From: Reichenbachiella sp. 5M10
GTDB taxonomy: Bacteria; Bacteroidota; Bacteroidia; Cytophagales; Cyclobacteriaceae
DNA length: 64,000 nucleotides
Direction: 5' to 3'
NCBI RefSeq assembly: GCF_002742335.1
Contig: NZ_MDGR01000007.1
Coordinates: forward strand, 686,501-750,500
The first letter of the stretch is position 1, and the number at the start of each line of letters is the position of its first letter. Shown piece by piece: positions 45,004-54,165 of this stretch. Under the pieces are notes generated by a model. That model was not told the DNA's origin and searched no databases. It saw only the letters and a program-made list of their open reading frames with translations. Position numbers and translations under genes: made by a program.

Positions 45004-45936
45004 ATGAAAAAAATACTCATCATAGATGAAATGCACGCCAGTATCGGCGAGCGACTCACCCAAATCGGGTACGAATCGGACTATCTCCCGCAGATCTCGA
45101 GACAGGAGATCATCGACGCGGCAGATGAGTACATCGGTATGATAGTCCGTAGCAAAACTACGATCGATCAAGACCTGCTGTCTTCTAAGCCCAGTTTGAA
45201 ATTTATTGCCAGAGCTGGAGCAGGTATCGACCAGCTGGACGTAGATTATTTGGACGAAAAATCCATCATGATAGTTAATGCTCCGGAAGGCAACAGGGAT
45301 GCGCTGGGAGAGCATATGCTTGGCATGTTGCTCAGCCTATCCAATAACCTGCGTAAGGCAGATCGAGAGGTACGTAGCTATGTCTGGGATCGTGAAGGCA
45401 ATCGTGGATTTGAAGTGAGTGGCAAGACCGTCGCACTTCTAGGCTATGGCTATATGGGGAGTGCAGTCGCGGAGAAGCTTTCGGGCTTTGGTTGTCGTGT
45501 GATTGCCTATGACAAGTACAAGACCAATTTTTCGGATCTCTACGTGGAGGAAGTGGGGCTTGAGGATGTTTTTGCACAAGCCGATATTTTTAGTCTTCAT
45601 ACCCCGCTGACCGATGAAACGCGCCAGTTGGTCGATGCTAGTTTTCTGAATCAATTCAAGAAAAGAATTGTTCTACTCAATGGTGCTAGAGGAGAGGTGA
45701 TCTGTACCAAAGACCTTCTCGCCGCACTCAAATCTGGCAAGGTGACGCATGCTGGCTTGGACGTCTTGGAAAACGAAAAATTTGCAACGCTCACCACCGA
45801 GCAGCAGCAGGTCTATGCAGAACTCTTTGAGATGGAGCAAGTGTTGTTTTCTCCACACATAGGTGGCTGGACGATAGAGTCCTATGAAAATATCAATCGG
45901 GTTTTGGCCAAAAAGATCCATGCATTGGGGCTCTAA
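45004..45936 (+). CDS. D-2-hydroxyacid dehydrogenase (SerA-like, no ACT domain)
   Basis: An NAD-dependent dehydrogenase of 310 residues: GAGIDQLDVDYLDEKSI in the substrate domain, the nucleotide loop GYGYMGSAVAEKLSGFGC (about 147-164), and the catalytic triad Arg in NGARGE (about 228), Glu in VLENEKF (about 257) and His in SPHIGGW (about 285). The NAD-binding half and absence of an ACT domain suit a short phosphoglycerate dehydrogenase or related reductase; precise substrate is uncertain. It lies between mgtE and recQ on the same strand. Confidence 0.88.
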   Translation: MKKILIIDEMHASIGERLTQIGYESDYLPQISRQEIIDAADEYIGMIVRSKTTIDQDLLSSKPSLKFIARAGAGIDQLDVDYLDEKSIMIVNAPEGNRDALGEHMLGMLLSLSNNLRKADREVRSYVWDREGNRGFEVSGKTVALLGYGYMGSAVAEKLSGFGCRVIAYDKYKTNFSDLYVEEVGLEDVFAQADIFSLHTPLTDETRQLVDASFLNQFKKRIVLLNGARGEVICTKDLLAALKSGKVTHAGLDVLENEKFATLTTEQQQVYAELFEMEQVLFSPHIGGWTIESYENINRVLAKKIHALGL

Positions 45937-45974
45937 GAGGTTTGGCCTTGATCCAAAACATTTATTTTTGACAC

Positions 45975-47894
45975 TTGGCTACAGCGCATGACATACTGAA
46001 TCAATATTGGGGCTATGAGGATTTTCGTCCCATGCAGCTGGATATTATCGATTCGGTGATGGCAGGACAAGATACGCTAGCACTCCTCCCTACAGGTGGA
46101 GGAAAATCCATATGTTTCCAAGTTCCTGCCTTGATGCTAGACGGGATGTGCCTAGTGGTCTCCCCACTTGTGGCGCTGATGAATGATCAGGTTTATCAGT
46201 TGAAAAAGCGTGGAATCAAGGCTGCTGCTTTGTACTCGGGTATGCCACATCGTGAGATTGATATTCTTTTGGACAATTGTGTGCAAGGGCAGGTTAAATT
46301 TCTCTACGTTGCACCAGAGCGTCTCGGATCAGAGCTGTTTGTGGCACGTGTCAAGCAGATGAATGTCAGTCTGCTCGCCATAGACGAAGCGCATTGTATC
46401 TCACAGTGGGGCTATGATTTTCGTCCCTCCTATGCGGAAATAAACCAAGTTTACGAGTGGCTTCCGAATGTCAAACGGATTGCTTTGACGGCTACTGCTA
46501 CGCATGCGGTCAAAGTAGATATTTGTGATAAGTTAGCATTCAAGGAGGTAGCGGTTTTTCAGAAGAGTTTTGCACGAAGGAATTTGTCGTACTCGGTATT
46601 TCAACTCGAGAATAAAGGACCTAAGATGCTGGAAATCCTCACGAATGTGAAAGGAAGTGCGATCGTTTATGTCCGTTCGAGAAAAGAAACCGAAAACGTC
46701 GCACGCTTCCTTTATCAGCACAATATCTCTTCGGATTTTTATCATGCAGGGCTAGCTCCTGAAGTGCGGTCGCGCAAACAGGCCGATTGGATCAACAACC
46801 TACGGCGTGTCATGGTGTGTACCAATGCTTTTGGGATGGGGATCGACAAGCCTGATGTACGCTGTGTCATCCATCTGGATCTCCCTGATTCGCTAGAGTC
46901 CTACTATCAGGAAGCTGGACGAGCAGGACGTGATGAGCGCAATGCCTTTGCCGTATTGCTCTATGGGTCGACAGATATCTATAACCTCCAGCGGAGCGAA
47001 GAGATGCGCAACCCGACTTTGACGTATCTCGAACGGATCTATCAAGCTTTGGCCAATTACTACAAGCTCGCTACCGGGAGTAGCGAATGGCAGAGCTTTG
47101 ATTTTGATCTCAAGGAGTTCTCGTATCAATACAAGCTCCAAGCTATGGAGGTGCATCATGCCATCAAAAAGCTGCAGGAGATGGGTTTACTTCTGCTAAC
47201 TGAAAATACGAGCAAGTCCAGTAGTCTCAAAATCAGCGCTAGTCCGAGTGAAGTGTATAAATTCAGTATTTCGCATGCCAAATACGAACCACTGATCAAG
47301 GCCATGCTTCGCTTGTATGGCGGAGGAATGTACAACGATTTTTTTAGCATCTCAGAGTTCGAATTGGCCAAGCTGAGTCAAGATGCCAAGAGTGAAGTGA
47401 TCAAGAAACTCCATTTTTTGGAGCAGCACGATTTGGTAGTATATGATGCCATGAAAACCAAGCCTCAACTGACCTATTTGCTACCGCGACTTGAGCAGTC
47501 CGCTCTCAAGCGTTATCATCGACTGACCGAACCTCGGCAAGCCGTGATCAAGGAGAAGACTGAGGCGATGGTTGATTATGTCAATAACAATAAACTCTGT
47601 CGTACGAGGATTTTTCAGGAGTACTTTGACGAGCATGCCTACCTCAACTGCGGTGTGTGTGATGTCTGCATCCGTGCTAAAAAGGAGCAGGGTTTTGAGG
47701 GAGAATTGGACAAAGTCAAACGGGCGATTATGGCTAGTTTAGAGTCAGGTCCTCAAATGGTAAAGGTACTCAAGGGCCAAACTTATGGGTACAACGAGTT
47801 TGTGTTTGCTGAGGCACTTCGCAAGATGATGGATGATGGAATCGTGTTTGTGAGTGATGACTTGCAGGTAGAGCTCGTACCTGCGGCGGGATGA
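45975..47894 (+). CDS. recQ: ATP-dependent DNA helicase RecQ
   Basis: RecQ unwinds forks and recombination intermediates with 3'-5' polarity. The 639 residues contain YWGYEDFRPMQ (motif 0, about 9-19), Walker A LLPTGGGKS (about 38-46), DEAH in LLAIDEAHCISQWGYDFRP (about 135-153), motif VI QEAGRAGRDER (about 312-322), and an RQC zinc site with cysteines in the NKLCRTRIFQEYF and LNCGVCDVCIRA segments. The C-terminus has a winged-helix-like end but no classic HRDC. The start is a TTG at 45975, 38 bp after the upstream gene. It converges with the polyprenyl synthase gene with no gap. Confidence 0.94.
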   Translation: MATAHDILNQYWGYEDFRPMQLDIIDSVMAGQDTLALLPTGGGKSICFQVPALMLDGMCLVVSPLVALMNDQVYQLKKRGIKAAALYSGMPHREIDILLDNCVQGQVKFLYVAPERLGSELFVARVKQMNVSLLAIDEAHCISQWGYDFRPSYAEINQVYEWLPNVKRIALTATATHAVKVDICDKLAFKEVAVFQKSFARRNLSYSVFQLENKGPKMLEILTNVKGSAIVYVRSRKETENVARFLYQHNISSDFYHAGLAPEVRSRKQADWINNLRRVMVCTNAFGMGIDKPDVRCVIHLDLPDSLESYYQEAGRAGRDERNAFAVLLYGSTDIYNLQRSEEMRNPTLTYLERIYQALANYYKLATGSSEWQSFDFDLKEFSYQYKLQAMEVHHAIKKLQEMGLLLLTENTSKSSSLKISASPSEVYKFSISHAKYEPLIKAMLRLYGGGMYNDFFSISEFELAKLSQDAKSEVIKKLHFLEQHDLVVYDAMKTKPQLTYLLPRLEQSALKRYHRLTEPRQAVIKEKTEAMVDYVNNNKLCRTRIFQEYFDEHAYLNCGVCDVCIRAKKEQGFEGELDKVKRAIMASLESGPQMVKVLKGQTYGYNEFVFAEALRKMMDDGIVFVSDDLQVELVPAAG

Positions 47895-48869
47895 TTACTT
47901 GTTGCGCTCGATGGTGAACTGCACGAGTTGTTCCAAAGACTGACGCGCCTCAGAATCAGGGAAAGTGTGTAAGATATCTATTGCTTCCTGACGGTAGCGA
48001 TTCATGACTCCTTCTGCATATTCGAGTCCACCTTTTTCGATTACAAATCGAATGACTTCATTGACTTTTTTGGTGTTTTCGTTGTGCTTCTTGATGGTAT
48101 TGATGATGCGTCTTTTCTCGGACCAGTTAGACTGATTGAGAGCATGGATCAGTGGTAGAGTCATTTTCTTTTCACGGATGTCGATCCCGAGAGGTTTGCC
48201 GATTTCTTGTGTCCCATAGTCGAAGAGGTCATCCTTGATTTGAAACGCCATACCGACTTTCTCACCAAATTCACCCATGGCGCGGACGGTATCGCTGTCT
48301 GCCCCTGTGGATGCCGCGCCGACTTTGCAGCATGCCGTGATGAGGCTGGCTGTTTTTTGTCGGATGATTTCGTAGTAGACCTCTTCGGTGATATCTAAGC
48401 GTTTGGCTTTTTCCATTTGTAGGATCTCTCCTTCACTCATCTCACGGATGGCTTCTGAGACGATTTTGAGCAAATCAAAATCTTCGTTATCGATGGAGAG
48501 TAGCATGCCACGAGAGAGTAGAAAGTCCCCAACCAAGACAGCTATTTTGTTTTTCCACAGTGCGTTGACAGAGAAAAAACCTCGGCGATAAGTTGACTCA
48601 TCCACTACATCATCGTGTACGAGGGTGGCAGTATGGAGGAGCTCGATGAGAGAAGCGCCGCGATAGGTGGAGTCCTGAACCTGACCGACCGTAGAGGCCG
48701 TCAAAAAAACGAACATCGGACGCATCTGTTTGCCCTTCCGCTTGACGATGTAAGACATGATTTTGTCTAATAACATCACGTTGCTTTTCATGGATTGTCT
48801 GAACCTCTTTTCGAATTCAGTCATCTCATTTGCGACGGGTGCTTGTATGTCTTTAATCTTCAAAGCCAT
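47895..48869 (-). CDS. Polyprenyl diphosphate synthase (IspB-like)
   Basis: A trans-isoprenyl diphosphate synthase of 324 residues. The first aspartate-rich motif DDVVDES (about 91-97, preceded by LLHTATLVH) and the second, DDLFDYG (about 218-224), bind the diphosphates via Mg2+, with the KTASLI helix between. The length fits long-chain synthases that make the side chain of menaquinone in Bacteroidota. Chain length cannot be fixed by inspection. The gene is convergent with recQ, sharing the junction with zero spacing. Confidence 0.92.
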   Translation of the reverse strand: MALKIKDIQAPVANEMTEFEKRFRQSMKSNVMLLDKIMSYIVKRKGKQMRPMFVFLTASTVGQVQDSTYRGASLIELLHTATLVHDDVVDESTYRRGFFSVNALWKNKIAVLVGDFLLSRGMLLSIDNEDFDLLKIVSEAIREMSEGEILQMEKAKRLDITEEVYYEIIRQKTASLITACCKVGAASTGADSDTVRAMGEFGEKVGMAFQIKDDLFDYGTQEIGKPLGIDIREKKMTLPLIHALNQSNWSEKRRIINTIKKHNENTKKVNEVIRFVIEKGGLEYAEGVMNRYRQEAIDILHTFPDSEARQSLEQLVQFTIERNK

Positions 48870-48988
48870 GATTTGGACACAATATTAACACAATGATGCT
48901 AATGATCTCCTCCCACGATTAATTATTTAATTAATTGATTGAATTCCCTAACATTAATTAGTTTGGGGAAGAAAATACAGAACGATTT

Positions 48989-49750
48989 ATGTCGAGTGAA
49001 GAGGTGATTTTATGGCAATGCTATTTGTCCAAGGAAGGCGACATGTCCAATCGATTGGTTTGCTTTGCAGGGGCGCTTTTGGTTGTCTACAAGGGAAAAC
49101 ACACACGGGTGGATATGCCCTGGATTAGAAGTATGCAGGTGCAAGACAAGAAACTCATAATTGCTCTGGTGGCAGGTGGGATTGGAACTTCTTTGTCCAT
49201 GATGGCTTTGGGATTGGGGTGGTATCATTATCAACTCAACCTTTTTAGTGTATTCTTTTTTTTCGGGTTGATGTACTGGGGATTTGTTGGGCAAAAAGCA
49301 CTGGTCCTAGAAGAGAAGAATCACCAACACTTGTTTTTGTATTATCAGGTTCATCCTGAAGTCAAGGACATGATCCGCTTTGTCTATGAACTGCTGCGTA
49401 CCCAGCAAAGGAAATCTGGGCAACTGATCTATCATCTGACGACTCATGAACATTGGCAGCAGCAGACTTGGGAGCCAAACTATCGTCACCCTTCGCTGGA
49501 TGACGAAGGATTTATCCATGCTTCCCTTAGGGAGGAGTTGAGTACCTCGTATCAACTGTATTTTGATTCGAGTGTAGCAATGGTACTGCTAGAGATAGAT
49601 CCGAGTCAGCTCAACGTACCACTAGAATGGGAGTATGTCGAAGCGAGACAAGCCTCTTTTCCGCATATCAAAGGAGTGTTGCCTAAGTCGAGTGTGCTTC
49701 AGGCCCTGGCCTTTGATGGAGAAGAAAAATTACAGGCTTTGTTGAGCTGA
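48989..49750 (+). CDS. Membrane-anchored protein with C-terminal DUF952 domain
   Basis: The 253-residue protein joins two parts. The N-terminal half has a short soluble start and two hydrophobic segments (about 54-76 and 83-101), resembling small PH-like membrane proteins. The C-terminal half (about 150-250) is a DUF952 domain, with IYHLTTHEHWQQQ, then DDEGFIHASLREEL and a typical DPSQLNVPLEWE ending. DUF952 domains are normally about 110 residues and stand-alone cytoplasmic proteins. The fusion to a membrane part is unusual. Function is unknown; the ADP-ribosyltransferase-like fold of DUF952 is known from the family only. Confidence 0.8.
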   Translation: MSSEEVILWQCYLSKEGDMSNRLVCFAGALLVVYKGKHTRVDMPWIRSMQVQDKKLIIALVAGGIGTSLSMMALGLGWYHYQLNLFSVFFFFGLMYWGFVGQKALVLEEKNHQHLFLYYQVHPEVKDMIRFVYELLRTQQRKSGQLIYHLTTHEHWQQQTWEPNYRHPSLDDEGFIHASLREELSTSYQLYFDSSVAMVLLEIDPSQLNVPLEWEYVEARQASFPHIKGVLPKSSVLQALAFDGEEKLQALLS

Positions 49751-49874
49751 AGAACACCAGAAGGGGCGGGAAGCAGAGTACGACCTTATCGTTTGTGTTC
49801 GATACGACTTTGTTTTATTTTAGAAGCACGTGGAGTATATGCCACACGATTTTTCAATCACATCCATTATAGAA

Positions 49875-50867
49875 ATGAAAGTTGCGATATTTAGTACCAA
49901 ACCTTATGACAGGACCTATTTAGAAGAAATGAATCGAGAGCATCGGCATGAGTTGGTGTTTTTTGAACATACCCTAGATGCCGCTATCGTAGGGTTGATT
50001 CGAGGGTTTGATGCCGTCTGTGTGTTTGTCAATGACACAGTAGATGCTAAGGTCATAAGTGAGTTGGCGGCAAACGGCGTGAAGCTCATTGCTCTGCGTT
50101 GTGCGGGGTTCAATAACGTGGACTTGAAAGCCGCACAAGAGGCAGGGCTCAAGGTTGTACGCGTGCCTGCCTATTCTCCCGAATCGGTTGCAGAACATGC
50201 CGTGGCTCTGATACTCACGCTCAACCGCAAAACACACAAAGCATACAATCGCGTAAGAGATGGGAATTTTTCGTTGGATCACTTGATAGGATTCAATCTG
50301 TACGGTAAGACTGTAGGAGTGATCGGTACGGGTAAAATCGGAGCGGCTTTCTGCCGAATCATGAAAGGTTTTGGGTGTGAGCTATTGGCCTATGACATGT
50401 ATCCATCAGAAGAACTCAAAACCATGGGGGTGAAATATGTGTCATTGGAGGAACTTTACGAAACATCAGATATAATCTCGTTGCACTGTCCACTACTCCC
50501 TGATACTCACCATATGATCAATCGTGAAGTACTGATAGAGATGAAGCCCAACGTCATGCTGATCAATACCAGCCGTGGGGCATTGATCAATACACAGGAT
50601 ATGATTGATGCGCTCAAAAAAGGAGAGATAGGTTATCTGGGTATAGACGTCTATGAGCAAGAGGAGAATTTGTTTTTTGAGGATCTATCGGATACTATCA
50701 TCAAAGACGATATGATTTTACGTTTGATCAACTTTCCCAATGTGTTGATTACCTCACATCAAGCATTTTTGACGGACGAGGCACTCGAGGGTATCTCGAC
50801 GACAGTGATGGATAACCTCACCAGCTATAGCAAAGGAGAGCCACTTGTCAATGAAGTGAAGGTGTAA
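49875..50867 (+). CDS. D-lactate dehydrogenase-type 2-hydroxyacid dehydrogenase
   Basis: About 330 residues from ATG 49875 (MKVAIFSTKPYDR). Upstream in-frame ATGs exist but add an unconserved leader. The substrate domain has RCAGFNNVDLKAAQEAGLKV, the Rossmann loop is GTGKIGAAFCRIMKGFGC (about 150-167), and the catalytic Arg, Glu and His lie in NTSRGALI (about 232), DVYEQEENLFFED (about 260) and TSHQAFLT (about 293). The FFED insertion after the glutamate is typical of fermentative D-lactate dehydrogenase (LdhA), which reduces pyruvate with NADH. The assignment is good at family level. Confidence 0.9.
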   Translation: MKVAIFSTKPYDRTYLEEMNREHRHELVFFEHTLDAAIVGLIRGFDAVCVFVNDTVDAKVISELAANGVKLIALRCAGFNNVDLKAAQEAGLKVVRVPAYSPESVAEHAVALILTLNRKTHKAYNRVRDGNFSLDHLIGFNLYGKTVGVIGTGKIGAAFCRIMKGFGCELLAYDMYPSEELKTMGVKYVSLEELYETSDIISLHCPLLPDTHHMINREVLIEMKPNVMLINTSRGALINTQDMIDALKKGEIGYLGIDVYEQEENLFFEDLSDTIIKDDMILRLINFPNVLITSHQAFLTDEALEGISTTVMDNLTSYSKGEPLVNEVKV

Positions 50868-50884
50868 ATTGAGGAGAATGTGAG

Positions 50885-51091
50885 TTATTGTTCGACTTTG
50901 TCTTTGGGGTTGTTTCGCTCGATGCAGCCTTTCACTCTGAGGGCATCAGATATTTTGAGTAGGTCTACGATTTCATGAGGATACTCGTCCAAATTGGCAT
51001 CTCGAAAATCCTCAATTTTGCTCAACACAGATTCGTCCTCTAAGTTCGAGATCCAGCTGATGAGAGATATTTTTCTTTGCTCAGTTGTCAT
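50885..51091 (-). CDS. Small acidic hypothetical protein
   Basis: A 68-residue frame starting MTTEQRKISLISWISNLEDE, with SVLSKIEDF next and a charged C-terminus. The first 30 residues have the amphipathic pattern of addiction-module antitoxin N-termini found in Bacteroidota, but no toxin gene adjoins and the C-terminal half does not resemble an antitoxin I know. It converges with the D-lactate dehydrogenase gene. It could be a real small gene; evidence is its codon-like composition and clean start only. Confidence 0.4.
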   Translation of the reverse strand: MTTEQRKISLISWISNLEDESVLSKIEDFRDANLDEYPHEIVDLLKISDALRVKGCIERNNPKDKVEQ

Positions 51092-51289
51092 GCTTTAAAG
51101 GTACTGCTTTTCGGAATTGAAAGCAATATCTACGTAGTTTGTCTTTGGTGAATTTTCGCAGAGATAGGCTGGTAGAAGATGGACTGATGAAGTTTTGAAG
51201 TGATTTGTAGAAATCGAGCGGTATCGCTTTCATGGCATGGGAGAGAGGGTATATTTGCAGTCCATGTGAAGCACCAAATTTAGAAACCG

Positions 51290-51766
51290 ATGAAATGTCC
51301 ATGTTGTTCTAAAAAGACCTATGCTGAATGTTGTGAGCCTATTATTCTCCAACAATCTGCACCGACAGCTTTGGCTTTGATGCGCTCGCGCTACACAGCT
51401 TATGCTGTGGGTCAAGCGAACTATTTGTACCAAACGACACATGCCTCGAAGAGGGCTCAGCAGACTGTGGATGAGCTGGCTCAATGGTCCACTGACAATA
51501 CCTGGACCAAGCTTGAGATCATAGCAGTAGAGCACGGTCGTATTCATGACTCGCATGGTATCGTAGAGTTCAAAGCTTACTTTGCAGACGCCAAAGGACT
51601 CGAACAGGTATTGCATGAGCGCTCGTCGTTTTTGCAAGAGGAGGACGGGTGGTACTACGTCGATGGGGTGTTTGATCCCGAAGCGATCGACCTCACCAAA
51701 AAAGTTTCTCGAAATGACCCGTGCCCCTGTGGAAGTGGCAAGAAGTATAAAAAATGTTGTGCCTAG
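51290..51766 (+). CDS. YchJ-family protein with N- and C-terminal SEC-C type zinc motifs
   Basis: The 158-residue protein opens with [15 protein letters not shown] (residues 3-17) and closes with [16 protein letters not shown], two SEC-C style zinc-binding clusters that flank a YchJ domain with [20 protein letters not shown] near 31-50 and a W-rich strand pair. YchJ proteins are small cytoplasmic proteins of unknown role; the C-terminal cluster resembles the one in SecA. Length is typical. Start at ATG 51290. Confidence 0.92.
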   Translation: MKCPCCSKKTYAECCEPIILQQSAPTALALMRSRYTAYAVGQANYLYQTTHASKRAQQTVDELAQWSTDNTWTKLEIIAVEHGRIHDSHGIVEFKAYFADAKGLEQVLHERSSFLQEEDGWYYVDGVFDPEAIDLTKKVSRNDPCPCGSGKKYKKCCA

Positions 51767-51809
51767 CCCATGGGGTTGGGCGTGTTGATTCACCGCTATT
51801 GTACCGTAT

Positions 51810-54152
51810 ATGAAAGTCTGTATTGCTGAGAAGCCGAGTGTCGCCAGAGAGATTGCTCATGTGATCGGAGCGAAAGATCGCCACGATGGCTATTTCGAGG
51901 GGAACGGCTATCAGGTGACCTGGACATTTGGACATTTTTGTACGCTCTATCCTCCAGAAGATTACAAGCCACATTGGAAGCGCTGGGACCTCAATACTTT
52001 GCCAATGCTTCCCGAGAGATTTGAGACCAAGGTCATGGATGACTCGGGGGTCAAAAAACAGTTTCAGACCATCAAGCGCTTGCTAGATCAAGCTGAAGTT
52101 GTCATCAACTGCGGGGATGCTGGGCAAGAAGGAGAGCTTATCCAACGTTGGGTGATCAAAGAAGCGGGTTTTGAGGGAGAAGTACAGCGCCTATGGATCT
52201 CTTCGCTCACGACAGAAGCCATCCGTACGGGCTTTGAGCAGCTCAAACCCGCTGAGGAGTTTGACAATCTCTATTATGCAGGTAGTTCTCGTGCGATTGG
52301 TGATTGGTTGTTGGGCATGAATGCTACGCGACTCTATACACTGAAGTATGGGGGATTCAAGCAAGTACTCTCTATCGGGCGTGTACAGACGCCTACCTTG
52401 GCGATGCTTGTCAACCGCTATTATGAAATCGAAAATTTTCAACCTCAGCCTTACTGGGAACTGCAGACGCTCTACCGTGAGACGAAGTTTAACCACACAG
52501 AGGGGAAGTTTTATACCAAAGAAGACGGGGAGAAGCTCCTCAACCGAGTCAATGGAGAGGATCTACACATCACGGGTGTGGAAAAGAAGGAGGGCAAAGA
52601 ATATGCACCGAAGCTTTTTGATTTGACGAGTTTGCAGGTCTACTGCAACAACAAGTTTGGGTTTACCGCGGATGCGACCCTCAAACTCATCCAAGGACTC
52701 TACGAACGCAAAGTTGTGACTTACCCTAGAGTGGATACGACTTTTCTACCCAACGACATGTATCCCAAAGTTCCTGCAATCTTGCGAGGCATGACGAGCT
52801 ATTCGGAGTTTACTCAATTGATACTGGACAAGACGATTCGCAAGTCCGCCAAGGTGTTCAACGACAAGAAGGTGACGGATCACCATGCGATCATTCCGAC
52901 AGGGGAGGAGAAGTCATTGAGTGCCGACGAACAGAAAGTCTATGACATCATCGCACGGCGATTTTTGGCGGTTTTTTACCCAGACTGTCAGGTCGCCAAG
53001 ACACAGGTCTCCGCTGAGGTAGCAGGGGTGCCTTTTGTCGCTACTGGCAAGGAGATACTCAAAGAAGGTTGGCGTGTGCTTTTCCCGAAAGGGAAAAAGG
53101 GAAGTGAGGAAGACGAGGACAACAAGGAGGACGAAGAGGATAACCTATTGCCGTCTTTTGAGCAGGGAGAGCACGGCCCTCACGAACCGACATTTGTCGA
53201 GAAGACCACCAAACCTCCCAAGAACTACACCGAGGCATCACTCCTACGAGCCATGGAGACAGCAGGCAAGCAGGTGGAGGATGATGAACTCCGTGACCTG
53301 ATGAAAGCCAATGGAATCGGGAGGCCGTCGACTCGGGCCAATATCATCGAGACGCTGTTTCGTAGGAAGTACACCGAGCGACGCAAAAAACAGGTTGTGC
53401 CGACGCAGATGGGGATCCAGCTTATCGATACCATCCAAAACCAACTCCTCAAATCCGCAGAGCTCACAGGCCAATGGGAGAAACAGCTCAAAGAGATCGA
53501 AGAGGGGGAGTACAGTGCTAGGCAGTTTATTGTCAACATGAAAAAAATGGTGGATGAGCTCGTCTACGAGGTGAGGATGGAGACGGGCAAGCCGAGACTC
53601 GCTACGGCAGAAGAGATGAAGGCGGCCAAGAAATCCCCTGCCAAAACTGCAACTAAAGTAGGGCTGGTAGGCACACTTTGTCCCAAATGCCAAAAAGGAC
53701 AGATCCTCAAGGGAAAACAAGGCTATGGATGTAGTCAGTGGAAGGAGGGCTGCAAATTGCGATTGCCCTTCAAGTACCTAGACAAAAAACTCACTGAGAA
53801 GCAACTACAGCGCTTGCTTGAAAAGAAGGCCACCACCAAGCTCAAGGGGTTTGTACGTGAGGGGGGAAAAGTTGATGGTATTTTGAAGCTGACTGATGGC
53901 TATGAGATCGAGTTTGAAGACAGATCTACAGCTCAGACGAAAAAGTCAAAGACCTCTGCCTCTACGGGTGAGGCAGAGATGCCAGTTTGTCCTAAATGTA
54001 AGCAAGGCACGCTAATCAAGGGGCAAACGGCCTATGGCTGTAGCCGTTGGAAGGAAGGCTGTGATTTTAGGTATGCTTACCAAGAACTCAAAGCCAATGC
54101 CAAGGGCCAACCCTTGACTAGAGCGCTCGTTCTACAGCTTTTGGGAGCGTAG
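51810..54152 (+). CDS. topB: DNA topoisomerase III TopB
   Basis: A type IA topoisomerase that decatenates DNA and works with RecQ-family helicases. The 780 residues begin KVCIAEKPSVAREIA (TOPRIM, 2-16), with acidic metal residues in INCGDAGQEGELI near 100. The catalytic tyrosine lies in VTYPRVDTTFLPNDMY near 307, and RPSTRANIIETLF near 502. The C-terminus carries two CxxC zinc modules (LCPKCQKGQILKG near 628, VCPKCKQGTLIKG near 727), each followed by a GC(S)xW...CxxR half. An acidic linker (SEEDEDNKEDEEDN) interrupts the core near 430-445. recQ lies 3.9 kb away. Confidence 0.95.
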   Translation: MKVCIAEKPSVAREIAHVIGAKDRHDGYFEGNGYQVTWTFGHFCTLYPPEDYKPHWKRWDLNTLPMLPERFETKVMDDSGVKKQFQTIKRLLDQAEVVINCGDAGQEGELIQRWVIKEAGFEGEVQRLWISSLTTEAIRTGFEQLKPAEEFDNLYYAGSSRAIGDWLLGMNATRLYTLKYGGFKQVLSIGRVQTPTLAMLVNRYYEIENFQPQPYWELQTLYRETKFNHTEGKFYTKEDGEKLLNRVNGEDLHITGVEKKEGKEYAPKLFDLTSLQVYCNNKFGFTADATLKLIQGLYERKVVTYPRVDTTFLPNDMYPKVPAILRGMTSYSEFTQLILDKTIRKSAKVFNDKKVTDHHAIIPTGEEKSLSADEQKVYDIIARRFLAVFYPDCQVAKTQVSAEVAGVPFVATGKEILKEGWRVLFPKGKKGSEEDEDNKEDEEDNLLPSFEQGEHGPHEPTFVEKTTKPPKNYTEASLLRAMETAGKQVEDDELRDLMKANGIGRPSTRANIIETLFRRKYTERRKKQVVPTQMGIQLIDTIQNQLLKSAELTGQWEKQLKEIEEGEYSARQFIVNMKKMVDELVYEVRMETGKPRLATAEEMKAAKKSPAKTATKVGLVGTLCPKCQKGQILKGKQGYGCSQWKEGCKLRLPFKYLDKKLTEKQLQRLLEKKATTKLKGFVREGGKVDGILKLTDGYEIEFEDRSTAQTKKSKTSASTGEAEMPVCPKCKQGTLIKGQTAYGCSRWKEGCDFRYAYQELKANAKGQPLTRALVLQLLGA

Positions 54153-54165
54153 GTAGTCTTGCGGC

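Noticed and set aside
48959-48965. TAGTTTG before the DUF952 fusion gene
   Set aside because: It is one base short of TAnnTTTG, so I did not list it as a promoter.
51081-51302. A 73-residue minus-strand frame between the small gene and the YchJ-like gene
   Set aside because: It runs over the start of the YchJ-like gene, has no similarity I can see and no plausible start context.
51765-51780. GCCCA/TGGGC stem after the YchJ-like gene
   Set aside because: The stem is only 5 bp and no T run follows, so a terminator is not supported.
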